In this document: positions 1-9,103 of the stretch, one piece after another
Layout of the letters: each line of letters opens with the position of its first letter
How positions within the stretch are numbered: position 1 is the first letter of the stretch
Source: Mycobacteroides chelonae CCUG 47445
Lineage (GTDB): Bacteria > Actinomycetota > Actinomycetes > Mycobacteriales > Mycobacteriaceae
DNA: 64,000 nucleotides
Assembly (NCBI RefSeq): GCF_001632805.1
Contig: NZ_CP007220.1
Location: forward strand, 2,976,001 to 3,040,000
Direction of reading: 5' to 3'
Made by a program: the position numbers and the translations under genes
Notes under the pieces: generated by a model
Told to the model about the DNA's origin: nothing
Database searches by the model: none
Seen by the model: the letters and a program-made list of their open reading frames with translations, nothing else

Positions 1-1
1 G

Positions 2-2728
2 ATGGTCGCCAAACCATGGCTGAGGGCCGACACCCTGAGCTCCAAGGCCGAGATTCCGTTGATCAACCTCAACTTCATGCCGATGAGCCATGTGATGGGA
101 CGCGGCAGCCTGGTCACGGCCCTGGCCTGTGGTGGTCTTGCGTACTTCGCGGCATCCAGCGATATGTCCACCCTGTTCGAAGACATCACCCTCACCCGGC
201 CCACGGTGGTGACGCTCGTTCCCCGCGTGTGCGACATGCTCTTTCAGCGATACCGCAACGAAGTCGAACGCCGTGCGGGGCTGGACTCCGCGGCCGACCT
301 GGCCACCCTCGATGCCGAAGTCAAGAACGATATCCGTGAAAACCTTTTCGGCGGACGCGTTTTGACAATCGTCTGCGGATCAGCACCACTATCCGAAGAA
401 CTGGCGGCATTCATCGAATCCTGCCTGGACGCCCGCATCACCGACGGCTACGGCTCCACCGAGGCCGGAGTCATCGTCCGGAACGGACGCATCCAACGTC
501 CCCCCGTCATCGACTACAAGCTCGTCGATGTGCCCGAGCTGGGCTACTTCTCCACCGACAAGCCGCACCCGCGAGGTGAGCTGCTGGTGAAAGCCGAGTC
601 AGTGTTCGGCGGCTATTTCAAGCGTCCCGACGTCACCGCCGATGTGTTCGACCCGGACGGTTACTACAAGACCGGGGATATTGTCGCCGAGCTGGAACCC
701 GACAAGATCCAGATCGTGGACCGGCGCAACAACGTGATCAAGCTGTCGCAAGGCGAGTTCGTCGCGATCGCCAACCTCGAAGCCGAGTACGCCAACAGTC
801 CACTGGTGCAACAGATTTGTGTCTACGGAAGTAGCGAACGGTCCTACCTGCTGGCCGTGGTGGTACCCACCGCCGAGGCCTTCGACCAAAGCCATGGAGA
901 TGACGAACTACTCAAACGCCTGATTGCCGAGTCGCTACAGCAGGTCGCCCGCGAAGCCCAGCTGCAGCCATACGAGGTACCGCGCGACTTCCTGGTGGAG
1001 ACCGAACCGTTCACCGCCGCCAACGGCCTATTGACCGGTATCGCCAAGCTGGCCCGGCCGAAGTTGCACGAGAAGTACGGCGCCCGTCTGGAACAGCTGT
1101 ATTCCGATATCGCGAGTGCCCAGGCGCTCGAACTACAAGCACTTCACGCCGCCGGACACGAGGGCAAGCCGGTCCTTGAGACCGTGCAACGTGCGGTCAC
1201 AGCACTGCTGGGCCTATCCGTAGCCGAGGTGGGCCCGGACTCGCACTTCATCGACCTCGGCGGCGATTCTCTTTCGGCGCTGTCCTTCTCGGATCTACTG
1301 CGGGACATCTTCGGTGTCGAGGTTCCCGTCGGAGTCATCGTCAGTGCCGCCAACGATGTGGCGGCCATCGCGAGCATCATCGAAAAGCACCGTGAATCGG
1401 GATCACTCCGGCCCACCGCCGACACGGTGCACGGCGCCGGGCACACCGAAATCCGTGCCGCCGACCTGACTCTGGACAAGTTCATCGACGAGGCCACCCT
1501 GCGCGCCGCCCCCACACTCCCGAGAGCGACGGGGACCCCGCAGACCGTGTTACTGACCGGAGCCAATGGCTACCTAGGACGGTTCCTAGCGTTGGAATGG
1601 CTTGAGCGCCTGGATAAAACCGGCGGCAAGCTCATCGCTGTCATCCGCGGCAAGGACTCCGACGCCGCCTACCAGCGCCTGGAGGAGGCGTTCGATAGTG
1701 GCGACGCCGGACTGCTGACGCATTTCCGCACACTGGCCGACAAGCACCTGGAGGTGCTCGCCGGCGATATCGGTGACCCGAACCTGGGACTGGACGCCGA
1801 CACCTGGCAACGCCTGGCCGACACCGTGGACGTCATCGTGCACCCCGCAGCCCTGGTGAACCACGTGCTGCCCTACAACCAGCTGTTCGGCCCGAATGTC
1901 GTTGGCACCGCGGAAATCATCAAACTGGCACTGACCACCAAAATCAAACCCGTCACATACCTGTCCACCGTCGCCGTGGCGATCTCGGTGGACCCCAAGG
2001 TATTCGACGAGGACTCTGACATCCGCACCATCAGTGCGATCAGGCCCCTCGACGAGGGATACGCCAACGGGTACGGCAATGCCAAGTGGGCCGGTGAGGT
2101 GCTGCTGCGGGAGGCGCACGACCTGTGCGGCCTGCCCGTCGCGGTGTTCCGCTCCGACATGATCCTGGCCCACAGCCACTACACCGGCCAGCTCAACGTC
2201 CCCGACCAATTCACCCGCCTCATCCTGAGCCTGATCGCCACCGGCATCGCACCCGGCTCCTTCTACCAGCCACAGGCAACGGGCGAACGCCCACTTGCCC
2301 ACTATGACGGGCTGCCCGCCGATTTCACGGCGTCGGCCATTACCTGCCTCGGCATCACGGTCGCCGCTTCCGAAAGCTTCCACACGTACGACTCCGTGAA
2401 CCCGCATTCTGACGGTATCTCGCTGGACAACTTCGTCGACTGGCTCATCGACGCCGGATATCCCATCCAGCGCATCGACAACTACGGCGACTGGTTCGAC
2501 CGCTTCGACACCGCCATCCGCGGCCTGCCCGAAAAACAAAAGCAGCACTCCCTGCTGCCACTACTGCACGCGTACCGGTATCCGCAGCACGCACACAACG
2601 GCGCATTCCTCCCCGCGATCAGATTCCGCGAGGGCGTCCAGACCTCCCAGAACACCGATATTCCCCACCTCACCCGGGAGCTCATCGTCAAGTACGCCAC
2701 GGATCTGCGGCAGCTCGGACTGCTGTAG
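2..2728 (+). CDS. car: carboxylic acid reductase, 5' end outside the window
   Basis: ATP- and NADPH-dependent enzyme that reduces carboxylic acids to aldehydes through an acyl-AMP and an acyl-phosphopantetheine thioester. The visible 908 residues hold the C-terminal half of the adenylation domain ([10 protein letters not shown] near residue 145, YKTGD near 220, [14 protein letters not shown] near 240), a carrier domain with the attachment serine in GGDSLSAL near residue 423, and a thioester-reductase domain with the Rossmann motif GANGYLGRF near 520 and the YGNAK catalytic Tyr/Lys near 691-695. Family members (FadD9 type) have about 1170 residues, so roughly 260 residues lie to the left. The first visible ATG is therefore not the start. 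Function needs a phosphopantetheinyl transferase, not seen here. Confidence 0.95.
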   Translation: MVAKPWLRADTLSSKAEIPLINLNFMPMSHVMGRGSLVTALACGGLAYFAASSDMSTLFEDITLTRPTVVTLVPRVCDMLFQRYRNEVERRAGLDSAADLATLDAEVKNDIRENLFGGRVLTIVCGSAPLSEELAAFIESCLDARITDGYGSTEAGVIVRNGRIQRPPVIDYKLVDVPELGYFSTDKPHPRGELLVKAESVFGGYFKRPDVTADVFDPDGYYKTGDIVAELEPDKIQIVDRRNNVIKLSQGEFVAIANLEAEYANSPLVQQICVYGSSERSYLLAVVVPTAEAFDQSHGDDELLKRLIAESLQQVAREAQLQPYEVPRDFLVETEPFTAANGLLTGIAKLARPKLHEKYGARLEQLYSDIASAQALELQALHAAGHEGKPVLETVQRAVTALLGLSVAEVGPDSHFIDLGGDSLSALSFSDLLRDIFGVEVPVGVIVSAANDVAAIASIIEKHRESGSLRPTADTVHGAGHTEIRAADLTLDKFIDEATLRAAPTLPRATGTPQTVLLTGANGYLGRFLALEWLERLDKTGGKLIAVIRGKDSDAAYQRLEEAFDSGDAGLLTHFRTLADKHLEVLAGDIGDPNLGLDADTWQRLADTVDVIVHPAALVNHVLPYNQLFGPNVVGTAEIIKLALTTKIKPVTYLSTVAVAISVDPKVFDEDSDIRTISAIRPLDEGYANGYGNAKWAGEVLLREAHDLCGLPVAVFRSDMILAHSHYTGQLNVPDQFTRLILSLIATGIAPGSFYQPQATGERPLAHYDGLPADFTASAITCLGITVAASESFHTYDSVNPHSDGISLDNFVDWLIDAGYPIQRIDNYGDWFDRFDTAIRGLPEKQKQHSLLPLLHAYRYPQHAHNGAFLPAIRFREGVQTSQNTDIPHLTRELIVKYATDLRQLGLL

Positions 2729-2818
2729 CCGCACGAATTTCTGTGCGCCGCTTTCAATTCCGATTTGATACCGCCGAAAGCCCGGATTCGGAATGAACGG
2801 TGGTGTTAGGGTCCCGCC

Positions 2819-3319
2819 ATGGGACAGTGGTCACGCGACGAGCTGCAGAGCATGTTCGACCATCACCTTCGGGTGGTCGATGAGATAGGCCCCAAGGGCG
2901 AGTGGGCCAAGTATGCGGATCTTTTCGCCGAGGACGCCAGCTACATCGAACCGACCTATGGCACCTTCGAGGGCCGGGAGGCCATCCGCGAGTCCATGGT
3001 CCAAACCATGTCGGAGTTCCCCGGGGCTGAGATGCCGCACTACTTCTCCAACTGGCACGTCGTCGACGAGGATCACGGCTGGGTCATCTGCGAGCTGGTC
3101 AACCGGATGAGGGACCCGGGCGACGGAAGTATCTGGGAAGCAACAAATATCAGCATCTTTCGCTACGCAGGCGACTACCAGTGGGCCAACGAGGAAGACG
3201 TCTACAACCCCATGCAGTTCATGACGGCGATCCAGGGTTACGTGCAGCGCAGCAGCGAGCTGGGTTCGCTATCCCCCGCCGCCCAGACGTTCGGGAAGAA
3301 CATGGGCTGGCTCGGCTAG
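2819..3319 (+). CDS. SnoaL-like / NTF2-fold protein
   Basis: A 166-residue protein of the SnoaL-like (NTF2-fold) group: an N-terminal helix (residues 5-35), then the FAEDASYIEPTYGTFEGREAIRESM segment typical of these cone-shaped folds, and a conserved beta-sheet half with several Trp. Such proteins are small polyketide cyclases, hydratases or ligand-binding proteins; the substrate cannot be read from sequence. The ATG follows AGGGT. It lies 90 bases behind the carboxylic acid reductase on the same strand, so co-transcription is possible. Its TAG stop overlaps the stop of the convergent amidohydrolase within a single CTAG. Confidence 0.75.
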   Translation: MGQWSRDELQSMFDHHLRVVDEIGPKGEWAKYADLFAEDASYIEPTYGTFEGREAIRESMVQTMSEFPGAEMPHYFSNWHVVDEDHGWVICELVNRMRDPGDGSIWEATNISIFRYAGDYQWANEEDVYNPMQFMTAIQGYVQRSSELGSLSPAAQTFGKNMGWLG

Positions 3320-5058
3320 CTCGTGGCGAGGAACCTGCCCGCCTTGACCGTACTGCCGAAGCCCTCGACGAAGGTGCCATAGGAGTACACCCGCTGGCCA
3401 CCGACAACCGTGGCCGCGATGGCCTTGTCGTTGCGGCACACCTGCCGGGACACCCCGAACTCCTCCATGTACTGCTCGTGGTAATCCTCCAGCGAATCAT
3501 CAAGGCCCGCAGGGTCAATCACCGCGATATCGGCGGTGTCGCCGATACGCAGGCACCCCGCGTCCAATCCATACCATTCGCCGAGCTCGCCGGTGAGCCG
3601 ATGCACCGCGGCCTCCAACGGCATGAACGGCTTACCTGCCTCGCGCGCCTCTTTGACGCGCTTGAGTAACCGCAGCCCCGCGTTGTAGAAGGACATATTG
3701 CGCAGGTGCGCCCCGGAGTCGTTGTTACCCAGCTGGAAATGGCGGTACTTGATGGCCTCGTTGAGCACATCGGTTCGGTCATTGGCGATCGTGGTATGCC
3801 AGCGCACCTTTCCGGGGTACTCGGACACCAGGTCCAGGAAGGCGTCCACGGGCTGGACCCCGCGCGCATCGGCCACCTGACCGAACGACTTGCCCACCAC
3901 AGATTCATCGGGGCATCCGACGATCTCGGTGTCGTACATGTCGCGGTTCCAGGCCACCACTCCGTACTTCTGGGCCATCTCCTTGCGGAACCGGCGACGA
4001 TATCCCTCATCCTTGATCAGGTCGACGCGCTGGAGCTGATCACGGATATCCAATGCCGCCGTGCCCGAGGCGAACTCCTCAAAGATCACCAAATCCATAC
4101 CGTCGGAATACAAATGGAAGGGCACCGCCAGGAGCTGGAAGTTCACCCGGGAGCGCAGCAGCGGGTTGAGGCCACCGGTGGCCGCCTTGAGAAGCTTGAT
4201 CACCGACCTGTTGCTTTTCAGGTCGAAGGCCGCCAGCAGGGTTGTCTTGAGCGAGCGACGCCACGGGCGGGCACCACTGAGCAGGAAGTGCATGACGGTC
4301 TCGGGCCGCTTCTCCACGTCGAGATTCGACTGCACCACGGCGCCACGCCGGCGCACCACGTCATACAGTGCGCCGTACTCACGCCAGGTCGCATAGGTAG
4401 ACGGCAATTGTCGACCGGCGAACCGAGTGCCCTCCAGCTTGGAGAACCGCAGCCGGTCGGTGGACAAGCCGACGAAACCCGCGTCGAGCGCATCGCTCAC
4501 CATGGTGCGCATCCGCGCCAGTTCCTCGGATGTGGGGCGCTCGTCGTAGTCGGTTGCCCGCGCAAGTCCCATGACCGCGGCACGGATATCAGAGTGTCCG
4601 ATCAGCGTTGCGACATTGGCGCCCAACGGAAGTGACTCGATGAACTTGCGGTACCCGCGTGGCCCGTCCCAATCCTTGTGCTCCTTGAGCGCCGAGTGAA
4701 CAGCGTCCCACGGCAGGGCCTCCACCCGGGCGAATAGATCTGCGACATCTTCGGGGTCGGCGTACACCGCGGACATCGAGCAGTTGCCGTAGATGACGGA
4801 GGTGACACCGTGCCGCACCGATTCGCCCAGTCCCGGGCTGACCAGCACCTCGGCGTCGTAGTGGGTGTGCACGTCGACCATGCCGGGAATGACCCACTTG
4901 CCCTGGGCATCGATGACCTCGTCGGCCTCGGCACTGGACAGATCCGGTGCCATGGCTACCACTGTGCCGCCGCGCACCCCAACGTCCAGCACTTGGCCGG
5001 GCGCACCCGTCCCGTCGAACACCAGGCCCCCGCGCACCAGCAGGTCAAATGTCGCCAT
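3316..5058 (-). CDS. N-acyl-D-amino-acid deacylase-type amidohydrolase
   Basis: 580 residues of the metal-dependent amidohydrolase superfamily, closest in layout to D-aminoacylases. The small beta-domain is followed by GMVDVHTHYDAEV with metal ligands His64 and His66. GNCSM places Cys93 where D-aminoacylases have a metal-binding Cys, and LIGHSD and the C-terminal NNDSGAHLRN supply further ligands. The C-terminus returns to the beta-domain (GDTADIAVIDPAGL). Likely cytosolic hydrolysis of an N-acyl bond; the actual substrate is unknown, and mycobacterial genomes carry several such genes. The ATG at 5056-5058 starts a full-length family protein. It is separated from the upstream ferredoxin operon by a strong hairpin at 5116-5149. 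Confidence 0.85.
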   Translation of the reverse strand: MATFDLLVRGGLVFDGTGAPGQVLDVGVRGGTVVAMAPDLSSAEADEVIDAQGKWVIPGMVDVHTHYDAEVLVSPGLGESVRHGVTSVIYGNCSMSAVYADPEDVADLFARVEALPWDAVHSALKEHKDWDGPRGYRKFIESLPLGANVATLIGHSDIRAAVMGLARATDYDERPTSEELARMRTMVSDALDAGFVGLSTDRLRFSKLEGTRFAGRQLPSTYATWREYGALYDVVRRRGAVVQSNLDVEKRPETVMHFLLSGARPWRRSLKTTLLAAFDLKSNRSVIKLLKAATGGLNPLLRSRVNFQLLAVPFHLYSDGMDLVIFEEFASGTAALDIRDQLQRVDLIKDEGYRRRFRKEMAQKYGVVAWNRDMYDTEIVGCPDESVVGKSFGQVADARGVQPVDAFLDLVSEYPGKVRWHTTIANDRTDVLNEAIKYRHFQLGNNDSGAHLRNMSFYNAGLRLLKRVKEAREAGKPFMPLEAAVHRLTGELGEWYGLDAGCLRIGDTADIAVIDPAGLDDSLEDYHEQYMEEFGVSRQVCRNDKAIAATVVGGQRVYSYGTFVEGFGSTVKAGRFLATS

Positions 5059-5115
5059 AGTCGATCCACCTCATCCGATCAGCAGATCCTCAGCTTATCC
5101 CTGCTGATTCATGCC

Positions 5116-5149
5116 CACCCGTGAAGGCCCGGCTGCGCCTTCACGGGTG
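5116..5149 (-). terminator. strong hairpin downstream of the ferredoxin operon
   Basis: A perfect 13-bp stem (CACCCGTGAAGGC at 5116-5128 with its complement at 5137-5149) and an 8-base loop, 24 bases after the ferredoxin stop codon. There is no clear U-tract, which is common for mycobacterial terminators. It probably ends the minus-strand ferredoxin transcript before the amidohydrolase gene. Confidence 0.65.
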
Positions 5150-5173
5150 CGCCACAACGCACGAGGATCTTGC

Positions 5174-5494
5174 TCACGCATCGAAAAAGATGTGTACCCG
5201 ATCGGATTCCGGGAGCGTCTGGCACGCCAGCGTGAACCCCTCGGCCACCTCGCTGTCGATGAGAGACTCGTTCATCAGCATCCGCGTCTTGCCCGATTGC
5301 ACCGAACACATGCAGGTGGCGCAGGCGGATTCGCGACACACGTACGGCGCGTCGATGCCCGCATCCAACAACACGTCGAGCAGCTTCTTACCCGGTGGCC
5401 AGTCCAGAATGTGTGTGCTGCCGTAGATTTCGACCTCCAGGACGGTGTTCCCGGTGGCATCGCTACTAGCGACTCGGATGGCTTCGGCTGTCAC
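5174..5494 (-). CDS. [2Fe-2S] plant-type ferredoxin
   Basis: 106-residue electron carrier. The cluster-binding cysteines are Cys53, Cys58 and Cys61 in CRESACATC plus Cys91 in LACQT, the C-x4-C-x2-C...C pattern of plant-type ferredoxins and of the C-terminal domain of Rieske-oxygenase reductases. There is no flavin domain, so it must take electrons from a separate reductase. Its start overlaps the stop of the upstream metal-dependent hydrolase by four bases, so the two are translationally coupled and the ferredoxin probably serves that protein. The likely partner is inferred from the overlap only. Confidence 0.9.
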   Translation of the reverse strand: MTAEAIRVASSDATGNTVLEVEIYGSTHILDWPPGKKLLDVLLDAGIDAPYVCRESACATCMCSVQSGKTRMLMNESLIDSEVAEGFTLACQTLPESDRVHIFFDA

Positions 5495-6399
5495 TGGCCC
5501 ACCGCGCGACGGCCCGGCAGTCGATCATTCAGCTCACCCTCGGAACCGAAAAGGATTCCCTGCCACTTTTCGAGCAGCTCCTCGGTGTCCACATCGTCCG
5601 GATGAAATCCAGGCCGCATGTACTCAGCGATATCGCGCATCAAACCCTTGACCAGCGGGCCTCGGTACACATCGATGGTCTGCCGCAGCACCGCCAGCGG
5701 CTTCCATCCGCTCGGATCGGTGAGGATCGATGCCAGGACGGCCAGCGTCATCAAGGGCAGCGTGCCCGCCCAAATCAGCGACATCACACCAATGCGCACT
5801 GACTCCGGGCCACCCACCGAGCGATAGACATCGAAGGCCACGGACTTGTGCTCCATCTCCTCCATGGCATGCCAGTTCAGCAGATGGTGCACCTCGGCGG
5901 ACATCGGAATCTCTTGCAGCTCAGCACTGGAGAGCACCCGCTGGGCAAGCACCGCCGTGTAATGCTCGGCGGCCGCCGTCATGGCCAGATGCGCGATCTT
6001 GGGTGCACGTTTCTCCAGCGCGATGAGGAACTTCTCGCGTCGGCTGCCCTCCTCGAAATTCATGATCCGGACCAAGGGGTAGCCCATGTCGATGATCTGC
6101 TCGTTGAGCTTGCGATGTTCGCGGCCGTGCATGGCCTCCTGCCCGATGAAGCCCGCTACCCGCTTCTTCAACACCGGGTCGGTGATCTGGTCGGCGTAGT
6201 TACGCACGGACCTGATGAAGGATTCCTCGCCGGGAGGAAACGCGCCGGAAAGGAGCGACACCAAGTGACTGAAGACGATGTCGCCCTCGACGTAGTGCTT
6301 CTTCATGGGGGCCGGATCACCGAACCGGAAGTTCATCCGGCGCACCTTGGGCAACTCGCGCGCCGCGACACCTCGCCGGCCCTGCTCGACAACAGCCAT
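5491..6399 (-). CDS. putative metal-dependent hydrolase / di-iron-type protein (PF10118 family)
   Basis: 302 residues matching the PF10118 predicted metal-dependent hydrolase family. Helical with metal-ligand-like motifs: IGQEAMHGREHRKLN near residues 88-103, AAAEHYTA near 143 and WHAMEEMEHKSVAFDVY near 178-195. This arrangement of E-x2-H pairs on helices resembles ferritin-like di-iron enzymes. A hydrophobic stretch near residues 205-230 may lie in or on the membrane. Coupling to a [2Fe-2S] ferredoxin favours a redox (oxygenase or desaturase-like) role over hydrolysis; that is inference. Divergent from a TetR gene, with paired inverted repeats in the shared promoter region. Confidence 0.75.
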   Translation of the reverse strand: MAVVEQGRRGVAARELPKVRRMNFRFGDPAPMKKHYVEGDIVFSHLVSLLSGAFPPGEESFIRSVRNYADQITDPVLKKRVAGFIGQEAMHGREHRKLNEQIIDMGYPLVRIMNFEEGSRREKFLIALEKRAPKIAHLAMTAAAEHYTAVLAQRVLSSAELQEIPMSAEVHHLLNWHAMEEMEHKSVAFDVYRSVGGPESVRIGVMSLIWAGTLPLMTLAVLASILTDPSGWKPLAVLRQTIDVYRGPLVKGLMRDIAEYMRPGFHPDDVDTEELLEKWQGILFGSEGELNDRLPGRRAVGQ

Positions 6400-6453
6400 G
6401 ACGGAACTCCTTCCTGAGACGTCTCCATTGACGTCTGACCTGGCGATTCATAT

Positions 6454-6479
6454 TAGTACTCTGAGTACTACTGGTAGTA
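6454..6479. promoter_or_regulatory. two overlapping inverted repeats, likely TetR operator
   Basis: TAGTACT-CTG-AGTACTA (6454-6470) is a perfect 7-bp inverted repeat, and TACTAC-TG-GTAGTA (6466-6479) is a second perfect one overlapping it. Both lie in the 189-base gap between the divergent metal-hydrolase and TetR genes, the usual position for an autoregulating TetR operator. Confidence 0.6.
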
Positions 6480-6588
6480 TCCATACCGAACCGCGTGAGC
6501 ACAATAGGCAGCACGCGTGTGTCGCCCGAACCGGCAAACCACGGGCCAGGCACACGTACCATCACTGGTGATGAGAGGCGTGGAGAGT

Positions 6589-7308
6589 GTGAGTACAGCC
6601 ATCGCGTCGAAAGTCGGCCCCGTCGCCGCCCGGCGTGGCGACCGCCGCAAGGTTGCCCGAGAAGAGTTGTTAGACGCCGCGTTTCGTGCCATCGACGCGA
6701 ACGGCTCCACCGTCAGCATGGACGACATCGCCCGAGAGGCAGGAGTCGCCAAACCCAAGCTGTACCGGTATTTCGAAGACAAGGCCGACCTGCACAGTGC
6801 CGTATTGGAACGCGTGCAGGACATGGTGTGGAACGCGGCCATGGATCGGATCAATCTGATGACCGACTCGGCTCGCGAGTTGGTTGAGCACGGCGCCAAC
6901 GAGTACGCCCGCATGATTTCTGATCACCCGAATGTGTTGCGCTTCATCGTGCACGGTCATTTCGTCAATTCCAGTGACGGCACCGAGCGTCTGGTGGAGA
7001 CCGCGCAGCAGATGACGCACGACATCGCGGAGATACTGTCGAATGCGATCGATGACGAGACGGTGGACATCGACGACGCCGACCTGGCGGTCACCTCTGC
7101 CGCGGGCGCCATCGGCACCGCCACCGAATGGTTCCTGGGCCCCAATCAGCAACGTGCCGAACCAATGCCCATCGAGAGGTTCGTCGAGTACCTGACCACG
7201 GTGCTATCCGGACTGGCCGCGTCGATCGCCGAGTTCAACGGGCTGACGCTTGATCCGGACCAGCCGCTACACCTGGCGTTCACCAGCACACGCGGCGGCA
7301 CCGCATGA
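6589..7308 (+). CDS. TetR-family transcriptional regulator
   Basis: About 239 residues. The N-terminal helix-turn-helix is clear (REELLDAAFRAIDANGSTVSMDDIAREAGVAKPKLYRYFEDKADL), followed by a helical ligand-binding domain. I chose GTG at 6589 (VSTAIASKVG), preceded by AGAGG; ATG at 6571 would add six residues and has no better ribosome site. It probably represses the divergent metal-hydrolase/ferredoxin operon and itself through the inverted repeats at 6454-6479. Its stop overlaps the start of the ABC1-kinase gene (ATGA), so both are in one operon. The ligand is unknown. Confidence 0.9.
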   Translation: MSTAIASKVGPVAARRGDRRKVAREELLDAAFRAIDANGSTVSMDDIAREAGVAKPKLYRYFEDKADLHSAVLERVQDMVWNAAMDRINLMTDSARELVEHGANEYARMISDHPNVLRFIVHGHFVNSSDGTERLVETAQQMTHDIAEILSNAIDDETVDIDDADLAVTSAAGAIGTATEWFLGPNQQRAEPMPIERFVEYLTTVLSGLAASIAEFNGLTLDPDQPLHLAFTSTRGGTA

Positions 7309-8675
7309 CCGACGGGATCCCCCTGGCACGCATCACCCGCGGCCGTGCACTGGGCAAGCTGGCGGCCGGACAGGCGGTGCGTACCGCAAGCAATCGCATC
7401 TCCATGATCGGGCGATCCGAAAAGGCGCGCGCGCTACTCGCGGAACGATCCACCCTGCAGGCAGCCGATCAGCTCGTAACCGTGCTGGGCAGCCTCAAAG
7501 GTTCGGCGATGAAGCTCGGCCAGCTGCTTTCGATGCTGGAAGTGGACATGGTGCCTGAGGCTCATCGCGAACGCTTCCGGCAGAAATTGGCGCGACTGCG
7601 CGATCAGGCTCCACGCGAACCGTTCACGGTGATGCTGCCGATCATCGAGTCCAATCTGGGGAAGCTGAACAAGAGCTTCCGCGATTTCGACGAGACTCCG
7701 GTCGCCGCCGCCTCCATCGGCCAGGTATACCGAGCAGTCCTGCACGATGGCCGCGAGGTCGCGGTGAAGGTCAAGTACCCCGGCGTGGACGACGCGGTAC
7801 GCGCGGACATGCAGAATCTGGCACTCTTTACCAAATTCTGGCGCAAAGCGGTACCGACGCTGTCGAATTCGGCCTTCATGGAAGAGATCTCCATGAATTT
7901 GGAAAGCGAACTCGATTACCTGCGGGAGGCACGCACGCAACACGAGATCGCCGAACGCTATCGCGGACACCCCTTCATCGTGATCCCCGACTGTGTATCC
8001 GAGATGTGCACATCACAGGTTCTCGTGACGGAGTTCCTGGACGGCCAGTCGTTCCCTGTCATGCAGACACTCCCCGAGGATGAGCGCAACCGGATCGGTG
8101 AGCTGATTTTCCGGTTTTATATCGGATCGCTGTTCCAGGACAATGACTTCTGTGGCGACCCGCACCCGGGGAACATCCTGCGGTCGGCCGACGGCACCAT
8201 CGGATTCGTGGACTTCGGTCTGTACAACCGGATGAACCCCGAACACGTTGACTTCGAACGGCACATCATGCGCGCCGCCACCGAAGGCCGCGCCGAGGAC
8301 ATGTATGAAGCGATGGTGTCGCGCGGGATCATCGACCCGCATGCAGACGTCAGCCCACAGGACTGTCTGGAGTACTGCCACGCGGCTTCGGGATGGAACC
8401 TCGTCGACGAGGAGATGACCATTACCCCAGAAATTGCTTCCAGCGCAATGATTCTCGCGGTCGACCCGCGTTCCAGCGAGTTCTCCGGCATGCGCCGCCA
8501 AAACCTGCCTCCCGAGCACATCTTCTCTCGCCGTGCGGATTTCTACACCTTCGGCGTACTCGGACAGCTCAATGTCACCGGCAACTGGCATCGCATCGCC
8601 CGCGAGTGGATCTACGGCGAGCCACCCGTCACGGAGATCGGTACCGCCATCGCCAAGTGGCGCGCCGCGCGCTAG
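7305..8675 (+). CDS. ABC1/AarF (UbiB-like) atypical kinase
   Basis: 456 residues of the ABC1/UbiB atypical kinase family. Seen: the KxGQ-type motif MKLGQ at residues 69-73, the A-rich nucleotide loop AAASIGQVYRA, the lysine in VAVKVKYPGV, the catalytic-loop segment FCGDPHPGNIL and the DFG motif in GFVDFGLYN. UbiB-like proteins act as ATPases linked to lipid or quinone metabolism; the bacterial substrate is not settled. No C-terminal membrane helices are obvious here. Translationally coupled to the TetR gene. Confidence 0.85.
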   Translation: MTDGIPLARITRGRALGKLAAGQAVRTASNRISMIGRSEKARALLAERSTLQAADQLVTVLGSLKGSAMKLGQLLSMLEVDMVPEAHRERFRQKLARLRDQAPREPFTVMLPIIESNLGKLNKSFRDFDETPVAAASIGQVYRAVLHDGREVAVKVKYPGVDDAVRADMQNLALFTKFWRKAVPTLSNSAFMEEISMNLESELDYLREARTQHEIAERYRGHPFIVIPDCVSEMCTSQVLVTEFLDGQSFPVMQTLPEDERNRIGELIFRFYIGSLFQDNDFCGDPHPGNILRSADGTIGFVDFGLYNRMNPEHVDFERHIMRAATEGRAEDMYEAMVSRGIIDPHADVSPQDCLEYCHAASGWNLVDEEMTITPEIASSAMILAVDPRSSEFSGMRRQNLPPEHIFSRRADFYTFGVLGQLNVTGNWHRIAREWIYGEPPVTEIGTAIAKWRAAR

Positions 8676-9103
8676 CGCAGCAATCGGTCGATCGCGCGGC
8701 CGAACATCCACTGCCCGCCTATCTTCGCCAATCGGTCGAAGACCCGGGGCAGACCTCGAACATTCACATCCTCGGTCCAAACCACACGTGCACCGCCGCC
8801 CTGGGCATGCACCTCGATCTCGGCCCACCCCAGGATCAGGCTCCCCGTCTTCTCCAATCGGCAACGACCGGGACTCCCCGAGCGCGGCGGCTCCCATCGG
8901 GTAACTGTCATCGGGTCGTCAAAACCTATGGCCCCTAACCCTGTTCGCCCCACGAACGTGGTGCCGACCCGCGCCGGCGGATCGCTGGTCACCGACACCG
9001 TTGTCAGCGGGATGTGCTCGCTATGCCGTGGCCAGTCGGTGATGCGCGCGAACGCTTCAGCCACGGACAGCGCGCTGGTGCGCTCTATTCGGAGAAGGGC
9101 CAT
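8672..9103 (-). CDS. SRPBCC (START-like) family protein
   Basis: 143 residues with the polyketide cyclase/START-like layout: an N-terminal strand (LRIERTSALSVAEAFARITDWPRHSEHIPLTTV), central sheet (GTTFVGRTGLGAIGFDDPMTVTRWEPP) and a long C-terminal helix. Such proteins bind hydrophobic ligands in a groove. The first codons overlap the end of the upstream dehydrogenase-like gene by 19 bases, so the two form one operon. The stop overlaps the convergent ABC1-kinase stop by four bases. Confidence 0.75.
   Translation of the reverse strand: MALLRIERTSALSVAEAFARITDWPRHSEHIPLTTVSVTSDPPARVGTTFVGRTGLGAIGFDDPMTVTRWEPPRSGSPGRCRLEKTGSLILGWAEIEVHAQGGGARVVWTEDVNVRGLPRVFDRLAKIGGQWMFGRAIDRLLR

Noticed and set aside
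1586..2548. 320-codon minus-strand frame inside the carboxylic acid reductase
   Set aside because: Composition is Gly/Val/Asp/Arg-rich without any motif and it lies wholly within the reductase domain of a clear gene.
3706..4635. 309-codon plus-strand frame inside the amidohydrolase
   Set aside because: It is the antisense of a gene with intact metal-binding motifs; no domain is recognisable in it.
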